Origin: an uncultured Dialister sp.
GTDB lineage: Bacteria; Bacillota; Negativicutes; Veillonellales; Dialisteraceae
Direction: 5' to 3'
Assembly (NCBI GenBank): GCA_900545365.1
Contig: UQYL01000005.1
Location: forward strand, 1 to 64,000
DNA: 64,000 bases
The notes below the pieces were generated by a model, which had not been told where the DNA came from, searched no databases, and saw only the letters and a list, made by a program, of their open reading frames with translations. The translations under genes and the position numbers were made by a program. Position 1 is the stretch's first letter. Each line of letters opens with the position of its first letter. Of this stretch, positions 1 through 8,032 are shown in pieces.

Positions 1-1406
1 ACAAAAACCTCTTCATCGTCGGCGACCCCGACCAGACCATCTACACCTGGCGCGGCGCCAATGTGAAATATCTGCTCGATTTCGCCGACACCCATCCCGG
101 CACGAAGACCGTCATGATGACGGAAAATTACCGTTCATCCCCGGAGATCCTCGCCGCCGCCAATACGCTCATCGCAAAGAACAGCACACGCATCAAAAAA
201 GACCTCTCCCCCGCGCGTCCTTCCGGCGCGCCCGTTCTCTGCCATCTGGCGGGCTCGCAGGAAGAAGAGGCCCTGTGGATCGCGGAAACGGCGGAGAAGC
301 TCCATGCCGAAGGCGTCCCCTTTGCGGACATGGCCGTCCTGTACCGCGCGCACTACGTGACCCGCGCCATAGAAGCCGCCTTTCTTCAGAAAAAGATCCC
401 CTACGCCATTTACAGCGGCATCCAGTTTTACGGCCGGGCGGAGATCAAAGACGCCCTGAGCTACCTCCGCATGGCCGTCTACCGGGACGACCTCTCCTTC
501 CGGCGCATCGTCAATCAGCCGAAGCGGAATCTCGGCCGCCGCCGCATGGCGTTTCTCGAAGAATACGCCGCCAGCCGCGCCTGCTCCCTCTGGGACGCCC
601 TCTGCGCCTCGCAGGACGAGCCAATCATGAAAGGGACGAAGGCGCGGCAGTTCATCAGCCTCATCAGCGCATTCGGCAGAGAAAGCGAAGGCCGCGCCGT
701 TTCAGACATCCTCTCCGCCCTCCTCGCCAAGAGCGGCTATGAAGCGATGCTCCGCACGGAAGGCAGCCAGGAGCGGCTGGACAATCTGGCAGAACTGAAA
801 CAGTCCGTCTATGAATACGAAACGACCTGCGGCGAAGAAGTCACGCCGGAAAGCTATCTCACCCACGCGGCGCTCTTCACCAATACCGACAAAGAGCCCC
901 GCGCGGACAAGATACGCATGATGACCGTCCACGCCGCGAAAGGACTGGAATTTCCCGCCGTCTTCCTCGCCGGCATGAACGAAGGCGTCTTCCCTTCCCG
1001 GAAACTGCGGACCCGGCCGGAAATGGAAGAAGAACGGCGTCTCGCCTTTGTCGCCGTGACCCGCGCGAAGGACCGGCTCTTCCTCTCCGGCGCGGACGGC
1101 TGGAATTTCAACGGCTCGCCCCGCTATCCTTCCCGTTTCCTTCTGGACATGGGCGAAACGGTGACGTACACCGCGCCGCTCCCGGACGCGCTCGTCCGCG
1201 ACACGGAGGAATGGATCCGCCGCGCCGCGCCTGCCGAAAAGAAAAACGAAGCGGGCCTCGCCGCCGGGCAGCGGGTGCGGCACGCCGTCTTCGGAGAAGG
1301 AACGATCCTCTCCGAAGAAAACAGCGGCTTCCTGATCCGCTTCGACCGCATGGAAACGCCCCGCCTCATCGCGCGCCGCGTGCGGCTGGAAAAACTGCCG
1401 CAGTAA
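1..1406 (+). CDS. UvrD/PcrA-like superfamily I DNA helicase, C-terminal part (cut by window edge)
   Basis: An ATP-dependent 3'-5' DNA helicase of the UvrD/Rep family that would act in DNA repair or replication restart. The reading frame is already open at base 3, so the start and the Walker A region lie outside the window. The visible part begins at helicase motif III (VGDPDQTIYTWRGAN), then shows MTVHAAKGLEFPAVF (motif V) and EERRLAFVAVTRAKDRLF (motif VI). A basic C-terminal tail with AGQRVRHAVFGEGTIL resembles the PcrA C-terminal domain. A second, complete PcrA lies on the opposite strand at 4629-6845, so this is a paralogue with a divergent, shorter tail. It ends 28 bases before a strong bidirectional terminator. 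Whether it is an accessory UvrD or another named branch cannot be told from the fragment. Confidence 0.93.
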   Translation, partial: KNLFIVGDPDQTIYTWRGANVKYLLDFADTHPGTKTVMMTENYRSSPEILAAANTLIAKNSTRIKKDLSPARPSGAPVLCHLAGSQEEEALWIAETAEKLHAEGVPFADMAVLYRAHYVTRAIEAAFLQKKIPYAIYSGIQFYGRAEIKDALSYLRMAVYRDDLSFRRIVNQPKRNLGRRRMAFLEEYAASRACSLWDALCASQDEPIMKGTKARQFISLISAFGRESEGRAVSDILSALLAKSGYEAMLRTEGSQERLDNLAELKQSVYEYETTCGEEVTPESYLTHAALFTNTDKEPRADKIRMMTVHAAKGLEFPAVFLAGMNEGVFPSRKLRTRPEMEEERRLAFVAVTRAKDRLFLSGADGWNFNGSPRYPSRFLLDMGETVTYTAPLPDALVRDTEEWIRRAAPAEKKNEAGLAAGQRVRHAVFGEGTILSEENSGFLIRFDRMETPRLIARRVRLEKLPQ

Positions 1407-1433
1407 AACACCGCCCGCAGGCAGCGCGCACGC

Positions 1434-1475
1434 AAAAAGCCTCCGCCGCAGGATCTCCCTGCGCGGAGGCTTTTT
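1434..1475. terminator. Bidirectional rho-independent terminator
   Basis: AAAAAGCCTCCGC pairs with GCGGAGGCTTTTT around a short loop. It has A and T runs on both sides, so it can serve the helicase on the plus strand and the aldo/keto reductase operon that converges on it from the minus strand. Confidence 0.9.
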
Positions 1476-1498
1476 CTGTCCCGCCGGACAGCGTCTGT

Positions 1499-2644
1499 TT
1501 ATTTTACATCATACTGGAAAAAGGTGTGTTCGTTCAGAAAATCTTCCGCCTCGCGGATAAGCGCCGACGCATCCCTTCCGTCGGGAAGAAGTACGCTGCC
1601 GGGGATGCACCGGTCATCCCGGCCGAGCCCGCACTTTGCTTTCTGGCAGGAAAAATAATTTCCTTCCGCGCCGAATGTGGGATCCGGCTGAAGCATGCAC
1701 GCATTATACGTATCCAGAATATCCGCCGCCGAGACGCCCCGCGGATTGACCGCTTCATACGCGGAAAAATCCGCCGTCCCCGCGGGGCCGCTTTCCCTGT
1801 ATCGCCGGGCAGCTTCTTTCAGTATTTCCTTTTCTTTTTCGCTGAGCGGCTCAAAATGCAGAAACGTCTGAATATTTTCCTCCATCTGCGCCCGGTCGGA
1901 CATGCCGGACAGCACCGCCAGCACGCCGGGAAGGCCCGCCGCAAAGTGGAGCGCCCAGGCCGCCGCGGAATCTCCCGGCCGCGCCGCGCGCATGGCCGCT
2001 TCTGTTTCCGCCGGCGCTTTCGCCAGCATGCCGCCCTTCACAGGTTCCATGACGATGACCAGCCTCCCGTGGCGGCGGATCGTATCATAGCATTTCCCCG
2101 CCTGGATGAGCCGGGCATCCCAGTCGAAATAATTGAGCGCGATCTGTACCGCTTCGATCTCGGGATGCTCCGTGAGGATCGTATCCAGCACGTCTGCCGT
2201 ATCGTGGAATGAAATGCCGATGTGCCGGATCTTTCCTTCCTCTTTCCACCGTTTCAGATGCTCGAACAGGGACGCCTCGCGGATGATCCCGCGGTACCGC
2301 ATGAGATTCACATTGTGAAGCAGGTAGTAATCAAAATAGGCCGTGCCGCACCGCTCCAGCTGCTGCTGAAAAACGGCTTCCGCCTCTTCTTCTCCTGTGA
2401 TCGCGAACGTGGGAAGTTTCGACGCGAGGACAAAGGCCACCCGCGGATACCGGCTCACCAGGCAGGCCCGCACCGCTTCCTCGCCCGCTCCGCCGTGATA
2501 GACCGCGCTGGTGTCAAAATATGTAAATCCCGCCGCAAGGAAACGGTCCGTCATATCCTGCACCGCGTCCAGATCAATGTCCGCCGGATCATCCGAGCGC
2601 AGAGGAAGGCGCATCATCCCGAAACCGAGTTTGCTGCTGCTCAT
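1499..2644 (-). CDS. Aldo/keto reductase family protein
   Basis: A predicted cytosolic NAD(P)H-dependent carbonyl reductase of 381 residues. The N-terminal LGFGMMRLP strand and the catalytic tetrad are visible: Asp44 and Tyr49 in FDTSAVYHG, Lys76 in LASKLP, and His110 in YYLLHN. The C-terminal 80 residues hold several cysteines (NYFSCQKAKCG, DDRC), as in the longer AKRs that carry a degenerate ferredoxin-like tail, but no complete CxxCxxC cluster is present. It is the last gene of a three-gene minus-strand operon (flavoprotein, Dabb protein, AKR) facing a LysR regulator. The start ATG follows GAGGGG. The substrate is unknown; the flavoprotein and Dabb neighbours suggest a redox or aromatic/quinone detoxification role (inference). 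Confidence 0.88.
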   Translation of the reverse strand: MSSSKLGFGMMRLPLRSDDPADIDLDAVQDMTDRFLAAGFTYFDTSAVYHGGAGEEAVRACLVSRYPRVAFVLASKLPTFAITGEEEAEAVFQQQLERCGTAYFDYYLLHNVNLMRYRGIIREASLFEHLKRWKEEGKIRHIGISFHDTADVLDTILTEHPEIEAVQIALNYFDWDARLIQAGKCYDTIRRHGRLVIVMEPVKGGMLAKAPAETEAAMRAARPGDSAAAWALHFAAGLPGVLAVLSGMSDRAQMEENIQTFLHFEPLSEKEKEILKEAARRYRESGPAGTADFSAYEAVNPRGVSAADILDTYNACMLQPDPTFGAEGNYFSCQKAKCGLGRDDRCIPGSVLLPDGRDASALIREAEDFLNEHTFFQYDVK

Positions 2645-2656
2645 GTTCTCATCCCC

Positions 2657-2956
2657 TCAAAATATGAACTGCGCGGAAACGAAGGTGGACGTATCAAAAT
2701 ACATCTCTCCCGTTTTTGCGATATAGTCCCTGTGATACGGATGCCTCATGTACAGGTCAAAATCTTCTTTTGACGCAAAATCCACGGTCATGACGATCTG
2801 ATCCTCCGGCCCGGCCCAGCCGGTGGAAAATCCGACCTCCTGCGCCGCAATGCCGGGAATCTTTTCTTTCATGGCCTTCATGTCCGCCAGTTCTTTTTCC
2901 CGGATCTCCGCAGGGATTCCTTCTTTAAATGTACCGATGAATATATGCCGTATCAT
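2657..2956 (-). CDS. Dabb (stress-responsive A/B barrel) domain protein
   Basis: A small protein of 99 residues with the hallmarks of the dimeric alpha/beta-barrel (Dabb) family: it opens MIRHIFIGTFK, has a central helix rich in Lys/Glu, then a VMTVDFASKEDFDLYMRHPYH stretch. Family members are small dimeric ferredoxin-like-fold proteins, some of which bind or transform small hydrophobic molecules; most have no assigned substrate. GGAGG lies six bases before the ATG. It sits 12 bases upstream of the aldo/keto reductase and 21 bases downstream of the flavoprotein, so the three are almost certainly co-transcribed. Confidence 0.85.
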   Translation of the reverse strand: MIRHIFIGTFKEGIPAEIREKELADMKAMKEKIPGIAAQEVGFSTGWAGPEDQIVMTVDFASKEDFDLYMRHPYHRDYIAKTGEMYFDTSTFVSAQFIF

Positions 2957-2977
2957 GTCCGTCCTCCAGTCTGTCCT

Positions 2978-3544
2978 TTACTCCGCCAGCCACCGGGCCA
3001 GCTCACGGAGCTGCGCCATATAATCCGGACGGCTCCGTATCTCTCCCCGCCCCGGAATGTGATCGAAGATCAGCGTCCTCGTCTCTTCCGCGCCGATCTG
3101 GGAAAATCCGGAGACCGTCCAGTCGGCGTATTTTTTTACAATATCTTTCGGGCTTCCCCAGAAAGAGCAGACCAGCGCGGCCTTTTTGCCCTGCCGGGAC
3201 GTATTGCTCCAGTTCTTCTTTTCCCTGTTGAAAAAAGGATACCACCGCTCGATGAAAAGTTTCGCCTGCGCTGTGATCTGCTGATTGTAAATGGGCGTTG
3301 CCATCACGATGGCGTCGCACTGATCAATCACCGGCAGCAGCGCCGTGATATCGTCCCGCTGCACGCACATCTGCGTCTCTTTTCCCTGACAGGCCGCGCA
3401 GGCCCGGCAAAACCGGCAGTCTTTCTCCCGCATTTTGAATACCGTCACTTCGCCCCCCGCCAGCGCTTCCGCCAGCGTATCCACGACGATCTCCGAATTG
3501 CCGCCCTGTCTTGGGCTCGCGTCCACCAATACTATCGTTTTCAT
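2978..3544 (-). CDS. NAD(P)H-dependent FMN reductase-like flavoprotein with Cys cluster
   Basis: A flavodoxin-fold protein of 188 residues. The N-terminal IVLVDASPRQGGNSE is the phosphate-binding loop typical of FMN reductases and iron-sulfur flavoproteins. A compact cysteine run follows at Cys43, Cys46, Cys49, Cys52 and Cys60 (DCRFCRACAAC), matching the position where iron-sulfur flavoproteins bind a 4Fe-4S cluster. ATPIYNQQITAQAKLFIERW is the second flavin-contact region. It is the first gene of the AKR operon. AAGGAGGG precedes the ATG. It probably supplies or accepts electrons for the downstream reductase; whether the cluster is a true Fe-S site is inference. Confidence 0.87.
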   Translation of the reverse strand: MKTIVLVDASPRQGGNSEIVVDTLAEALAGGEVTVFKMREKDCRFCRACAACQGKETQMCVQRDDITALLPVIDQCDAIVMATPIYNQQITAQAKLFIERWYPFFNREKKNWSNTSRQGKKAALVCSFWGSPKDIVKKYADWTVSGFSQIGAEETRTLIFDHIPGRGEIRSRPDYMAQLRELARWLAE

Positions 3545-3623
3545 GTCTCTGCCCTCCTTCTATTCCTCTCTTATTACAGCATGCTTTTCATCGACAGAGA
3601 ATAACCGAAAATGATACGATGTT

Positions 3624-3638
3624 TTTACTTTAAGTAAA
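3624..3638. promoter_or_regulatory. Candidate LysR-type operator
   Basis: TTTACTTTAAGTAAA is a perfect 15-base dyad containing the LysR-family T-N11-A pattern. It lies 18 bases before the LysR gene in the 112-base divergent intergenic region. It could serve autoregulation and control of the divergent flavoprotein-Dabb-AKR operon. Confidence 0.6.
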
Positions 3639-3656
3639 TAGCAAGGAGGAAAATCC

Positions 3657-4550
3657 ATGCTCAGTCAGCGGTTTCGCGTCTTTCTCACCGTGGCGGAATG
3701 CGGCAGCTTTTCCGGAGCCGCAAAAAAACTCCTCGTCACGCCCGCATCGGTCATGAAACACATGAATGCGCTGGAAGCACGGATCGGCGCGGCGCTCCTG
3801 ATCCGTACCCACCGCGGCGTCGCGCTCACCGCGGCGGGCCGGTCGCTTTACGAAGACGGGCGCAAAATGGAAGCACTGGAAAAAGAAGCCGCCGCCCGCG
3901 CCAGAGCCGCTTCGTCCGACAGGCGGATCGTCATCCGCGTGGGTTCTTCTCTCCTGAATCCCAGCCGCGTCCTGACCGATCTTTGGCCGCCTTTCCGTCC
4001 CAAATACCCGATGTACCGATTCCGCATCATTCCCTACGAAGACACGAGAGAACATATTCTTTCTGTCATCGCCTCGCTGGGAACGAAGATCGACGTACTG
4101 GTTGGCTCTTTCAATTCCCGGACTATGCTGCAGCTGGCGAATTACCGTATCCTCGGCCGGTACCGTCTGTGCGTCGCGGTGCCCCGCGATCATCCCCTGG
4201 CGCGGAAAGAGCGCCTCGTCCCGGAAGACCTCCACGGCGGAATGCTGCGGCTGGTGAAAAGCGGCGATACGGATATTCTGGACAGGTTCCGCAGCGATAT
4301 CCGCCGCGCCCATCCGCAGATCCGGCTGGAAGAGACGGGATATTTTTACGATATGGATACGTTCAACGCCTGCGAGCGGGACGGCGTTCCCCTGCTCGTC
4401 CTCGACGCCTGGTCAGGTATCCATCCCGCCCTTGTCACGCTCCCCGTCCGCTGGGATTACGCCGTGCCTTACGGCATCCTTTATTCCCGGACGCCTTCCG
4501 AAAAGATCGTCCGCTTTCTCGACATCCTGGAATCTTCGCCCGCTCCGTAA
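3657..4550 (+). CDS. LysR family transcriptional regulator
   Basis: A DNA-binding regulator of 297 residues, the usual LysR length. The N-terminal winged helix-turn-helix is seen in FRVFLTVAECGSFSGAAKKLLVTPASVMKHMNALEARIG (residues 5-43), followed by the linker helix and a periplasmic-binding-protein-like effector domain. It is divergent from the flavoprotein-Dabb-aldo/keto reductase operon, with a palindromic T-N11-A site between them, so it most likely controls that operon. AAGGAGG lies seven bases before the ATG. The effector cannot be inferred. Confidence 0.92.
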   Translation: MLSQRFRVFLTVAECGSFSGAAKKLLVTPASVMKHMNALEARIGAALLIRTHRGVALTAAGRSLYEDGRKMEALEKEAAARARAASSDRRIVIRVGSSLLNPSRVLTDLWPPFRPKYPMYRFRIIPYEDTREHILSVIASLGTKIDVLVGSFNSRTMLQLANYRILGRYRLCVAVPRDHPLARKERLVPEDLHGGMLRLVKSGDTDILDRFRSDIRRAHPQIRLEETGYFYDMDTFNACERDGVPLLVLDAWSGIHPALVTLPVRWDYAVPYGILYSRTPSEKIVRFLDILESSPAP

Positions 4551-4576
4551 AAAATTTTCGCAGTCTTTTTGAAAAC

Positions 4577-4630
4577 AAAAGATCCCCTTCGGCAGAACCG
4601 GAATGCCCGGTCTGCCGAAGGGGATCTTTT
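4577..4630. terminator. Bidirectional rho-independent terminator
   Basis: A 20-base perfect inverted repeat, arms at 4577-4596 and 4611-4630, with A-run and T-run ends. It separates the LysR gene from the convergent pcrA gene and overlaps the last codons of pcrA by two bases. Confidence 0.93.
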
Positions 4631-6845
4631 ATTTCTTTTTTGTCACCGGCGCGAAAGCCACCATGATCTGGCGGAGCTGCCCGCCGGGGAAAGAAAGCTT
4701 CAGCATCATCTTTTTCCCTTCCCCGATCACTTCCGTCACCGTGCCCTCGCCCCAGAGCTTGTGCACGGCGATGTCGCCCACCTGCCAGTCGTACACGGCG
4801 GCGGGTCTCGGCTCGATACGCTTCGGCCGCGGCGCGTAAGAATTGGCCAGCGCCCATTTGCTCGCCTGCGAATCCACGCGGCGCCGGAAATCGCGCTGCT
4901 CTTCCATGCCGCTGTCCCGCTTCAGCTCGTCCATGAGGTCAGCGGGGATCTCCTTCAGGAAACGGCTCGGTGAATACGGTTTCAGCTGGCCGTACATGGT
5001 GCGCATGTCCGTATTCGTCACATAGAGCTTTTCCTTCGCCCGAGTGATGCCCACGTAGCAGAGGCGGCGCTCCTCTTCCAGCTTCGACTCGTCCATGAGC
5101 GACCGCACGCCGGGGAATATGCCTTCATCCATCCCTGCGAGAAAGACGATGGGAAATTCCAGTCCCTTCGCGCTGTGGATGGTCATGAGCGTCACCTTGC
5201 CGCCGTTCTCCTCATACGAATCCGTATCGCTCACGAGGGCCGTCTTTTCCAGAAAATCATCCAGCGTGCCCTCCGGATTCTCCTGCTGAAATTCTTTCGC
5301 CACATTGAAAAGCTCGCCGATATTGGCTTCCCTGTCGTTCTTCCGCTCTTCCGGCTCCTTCGCCTCCTGGATGTACCGGGAGTATTCCGTCTCCCTGACG
5401 ATCTTTTCCAGAAGGGAAAAAATATCGTTCTCCGCCGCGGCATTGAGAAATCCGAAAATGAGAGCGTTGAATTTCTGCAGTTTCTGCTGCGCCGCCTTCG
5501 GCAGCCCCGACGATTCCGAAGCCATGATCGCCTCGAAGAGAGACATGCCGTTCTCTGCGGCAAATGCGGCCAGCTTCTCCACCGTCGTGTCTCCGATGCC
5601 CCGCTTCGGCACATTCAGAATGCGCCGGAGGCTCACATCGTCCCGGAAATTGGCGAGCAGCCGCAAATACGCCATGAGATCCTTGATCTCCGCGCGTTCA
5701 TAGAACCGCACGCCGCCCACCATGGCATAGTCGATCCATTTATTTTTGACGGCGTCTTCAATGGCGCGGGACTGAGCGTTCATCCGGTAGAGCACGGCCA
5801 TGTCGTCATAGGAGCGGCCGTTCTTTTCATGCTCTTCCTTCATCGTGCGGGCGATGAATTCCGCTTCCTCCCGTTCATCCGCCGCGTGGTAATGCTGGAT
5901 GCGCGTCCCCGTCTCATTCTCCGTCCACAGCCGCTTCGACGGGCGGTCGATATTATTCTGGATGACCGCGTTCGCCGCGGTGAGGATCGTCTTGGTGGAG
6001 CGGTAATTCTGCTCCAGCTTGATCATCTTCGCCCGGGGATAGTCCTTCTGGAAATCAAGGATATTCCGGAGATCCGCGCCGCGCCAGGAATAGATGCTCT
6101 GGTCGGCGTCGCCTACGGCGCAGATATTCTCCCGCTTTCCCGCGATGTACTTCGCCATGAGGTACTGGGCGTGGTTCGTATCCTGATATTCGTCGATCAG
6201 AATGTAATGAAACCGCTTCTGCCACTTTTCCCGAATCTCTTCCCGCGAGAGCAGCTCCGTCGTGAGCAGCAGCAAGTCGTCGAAATCGAGGGCGTTATTC
6301 TGTTTCATCTTCTTATCGTAGAGCGCATAGATTTCCGCGATCTTTTCCGCGTGGAAATTGCCCGCCGCGGTCCGGGCGAAAGCCTCCGGCGAAAGCAGAG
6401 CGTTCTTCGCATTGGAAATGCGGCTCTGCACAGCCTGCGGCTGGTACTGCTTATCGTCCAGATTCAGTTCTTTCAGCAGATTCTTGATGACCGACCGGGA
6501 ATCATCGGAATCATAGATGGTGAATTTCCCCGTGTACGGCGGCATCGCCTCGATCTCCTGCCGGAGAAAACGAGCGCCGAAGGAATGGAAGGTATACATC
6601 CAGATCTTCTCCGCGTCCGGCCCGACGAGCTGATGCACGCGGTCCCGCATTTCCTTCGCCGCTTTGTTGGTGAAGGTGATCGCCAGGATTTCCCACGGAC
6701 GGATGCCCTGCTCCAGCATGTACGCAATGCGGCACGTGAGCGCTTTCGTCTTCCCGGAACCGGCGCCCGCCATGATGAGCACCGGCCCTTCGATCTGCAT
6801 GACCGCTTCCCGCTGTTCTTTATTCAGGCTGTCTAAATAGCTCAT
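4629..6845 (-). CDS. pcrA: ATP-dependent DNA helicase PcrA
   Basis: A superfamily I 3'-5' helicase for repair, rolling-circle replication and removal of RecA filaments. It is 738 residues from MSYLDSLNKEQ. The Walker A AGAGSGKT is at residues 26-33. LIDEYQDTNHAQ (motif II), VGDADQSIYSWRGAD (III), MTIHSAKGLEFPIVFLAG (V) and EERRLCYVGITRAKEKLY (VI) are all intact. The C-terminal tail has the PcrA-type WQVGDIAVHKLWGEGTV motif that contacts RNA polymerase in Bacillus PcrA. An in-frame ATG five codons upstream exists, but the GGGGAAAG ribosome site lies right before ATGAGC, which sets the start at 6845. A terminator hairpin ends only a few bases upstream of this ribosome site (see that entry). Confidence 0.96.
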   Translation of the reverse strand: MSYLDSLNKEQREAVMQIEGPVLIMAGAGSGKTKALTCRIAYMLEQGIRPWEILAITFTNKAAKEMRDRVHQLVGPDAEKIWMYTFHSFGARFLRQEIEAMPPYTGKFTIYDSDDSRSVIKNLLKELNLDDKQYQPQAVQSRISNAKNALLSPEAFARTAAGNFHAEKIAEIYALYDKKMKQNNALDFDDLLLLTTELLSREEIREKWQKRFHYILIDEYQDTNHAQYLMAKYIAGKRENICAVGDADQSIYSWRGADLRNILDFQKDYPRAKMIKLEQNYRSTKTILTAANAVIQNNIDRPSKRLWTENETGTRIQHYHAADEREEAEFIARTMKEEHEKNGRSYDDMAVLYRMNAQSRAIEDAVKNKWIDYAMVGGVRFYERAEIKDLMAYLRLLANFRDDVSLRRILNVPKRGIGDTTVEKLAAFAAENGMSLFEAIMASESSGLPKAAQQKLQKFNALIFGFLNAAAENDIFSLLEKIVRETEYSRYIQEAKEPEERKNDREANIGELFNVAKEFQQENPEGTLDDFLEKTALVSDTDSYEENGGKVTLMTIHSAKGLEFPIVFLAGMDEGIFPGVRSLMDESKLEEERRLCYVGITRAKEKLYVTNTDMRTMYGQLKPYSPSRFLKEIPADLMDELKRDSGMEEQRDFRRRVDSQASKWALANSYAPRPKRIEPRPAAVYDWQVGDIAVHKLWGEGTVTEVIGEGKKMMLKLSFPGGQLRQIMVAFAPVTKKK

Positions 6846-6860
6846 TCTTTCCCCTTTCAT

Positions 6861-6898
6861 AAAAAGAAACCCATATATGGCGCGCCATGTATGAGTTT
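6861..6898 (-). terminator. Terminator/attenuator hairpin between ppaC and pcrA
   Basis: On the minus strand GAAACTCATACATGG pairs with CCATATATGGGTTTC around CGCG with one mismatch and is followed by TTTTT. It directly abuts the pcrA ribosome-binding site. No room is left for a promoter between it and pcrA. Confidence 0.8.
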
Positions 6899-6921
6899 CC
6901 TTCAGAGCGATCGGATTCGGA

Positions 6922-7848
6922 TTATTTAGAAAGGACTTTGATCAGGAACGGCGTGACCTGCTTTTTGCGGGACATGACGCCGGGAAGGAATATCTTTCCG
7001 TTTTCCGCCTTTGTGCCGAAGGCTTCTTCCGCACACCCTTCATCGCCGTCGGTGTACCAGAGATCCGTATTTTCCGTCAGGATATTCGTCACCATCAGGA
7101 AAGAGCCCGCATAGCCCTTCGCCGCTTTATCCGCGTTCAGGACAGCCAGGATCTCCGCTTTTTTCGCTTCGATGGGCGCGGTGTCCATGACGGAGATCTG
7201 CCCGCACGTGAAGATCTTGTCTCCCGCTTCAAATTCTTTCGTATCGTTATGAGCGAGCTGTTCCGCGGTGTAGTCAGAAATATCGGCGCCCGCTTTCAGC
7301 ATGTCCATGCCGTATGCTTCATAATCCACACCGGCGATCTCCGCCAGTTCCTTCACCGCCGCCTTGTCTTCTTCCGTCGTCGTAGGGGAGCGGAAGAGCA
7401 CCGTATCGGAAATGATGGCGGAGAGCATCATGCCCGCCACTTCCTTCGACGGCTGGATGCCGTACTGCTTGTACAGGCTGTAGATCACCGTATTCACACA
7501 GCCCACCGGGCGGAAGAGCATGAAGATCGGGCCGGGCGTTTCCAGATCGCCCAGGCGGTGATGATCGATGACTTCGATGATATTGTCTCCTTCGATGCCG
7601 TCGGCGCGCTGTTTGGACTCATTGTGATCCACCAGGATCACCGGCTGCCCTTTTTCCACGTGCTCTACATACTCCGGCGCTTCCACGCCGAAATAATTCA
7701 GCGCGTAGCGTGTCTCTTTATTGATCTCTCCGGCGCGCTTCGCCGCGGCGTCCGTGCCGAGGGCTTTTTTCAAAAACGCGTAGCTGATGGCGGCGGCGAT
7801 GCTGTCCGTATCCGGGGATTTATGTCCGATGACAAAAACCTGACTCAT
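6922..7848 (-). CDS. ppaC: Manganese-dependent inorganic pyrophosphatase
   Basis: A family II pyrophosphatase of the DHH phosphoesterase superfamily that hydrolyses pyrophosphate to two phosphates in the cytosol. It is 308 residues, the standard length. MSQVFVIGHKSPDTDSIAAA gives the metal ligands His9, Asp13 and Asp15; LVDHNE and the DHH signature (IEVIDHHRLGD) follow, and a DHHA2 domain fills the C-terminal half. The frame stays open 65 codons upstream, but GGAGAGATCACA before ATGAGTCAG and the family N-terminus place the start at 7848. TATAAT about 50 bases upstream on the minus strand (7901-7906) is a plausible -10 box. Confidence 0.95.
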   Translation of the reverse strand: MSQVFVIGHKSPDTDSIAAAISYAFLKKALGTDAAAKRAGEINKETRYALNYFGVEAPEYVEHVEKGQPVILVDHNESKQRADGIEGDNIIEVIDHHRLGDLETPGPIFMLFRPVGCVNTVIYSLYKQYGIQPSKEVAGMMLSAIISDTVLFRSPTTTEEDKAAVKELAEIAGVDYEAYGMDMLKAGADISDYTAEQLAHNDTKEFEAGDKIFTCGQISVMDTAPIEAKKAEILAVLNADKAAKGYAGSFLMVTNILTENTDLWYTDGDEGCAEEAFGTKAENGKIFLPGVMSRKKQVTPFLIKVLSK

Positions 7849-7994
7849 TGTGATCTCTCCTTTTCTGACGGCCGCGCAGGAGCGGCTCTGTAAAAATTTC
7901 CTGTTTATTATAGCATATTTCCCCGCAGGAATCGAAGGCGCATTGACGGGCACGGACCGGCGCTCGCCAATGCCCGGCTCAAAACTCTCCACGC

Positions 7995-8023
7995 AAAAAG
8001 CCCTGCCCGAAAGCAGAGCTTTT
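7995..8023 (-). terminator. Terminator of the RND efflux operon
   Basis: On the minus strand AAAAGCTCTGC pairs with GCAGGGCTTTT around TTTCGG and is followed by a T run, ten bases after the stop of the RND pump gene. Confidence 0.8.
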
Positions 8024-8032
8024 CTGTAAAGA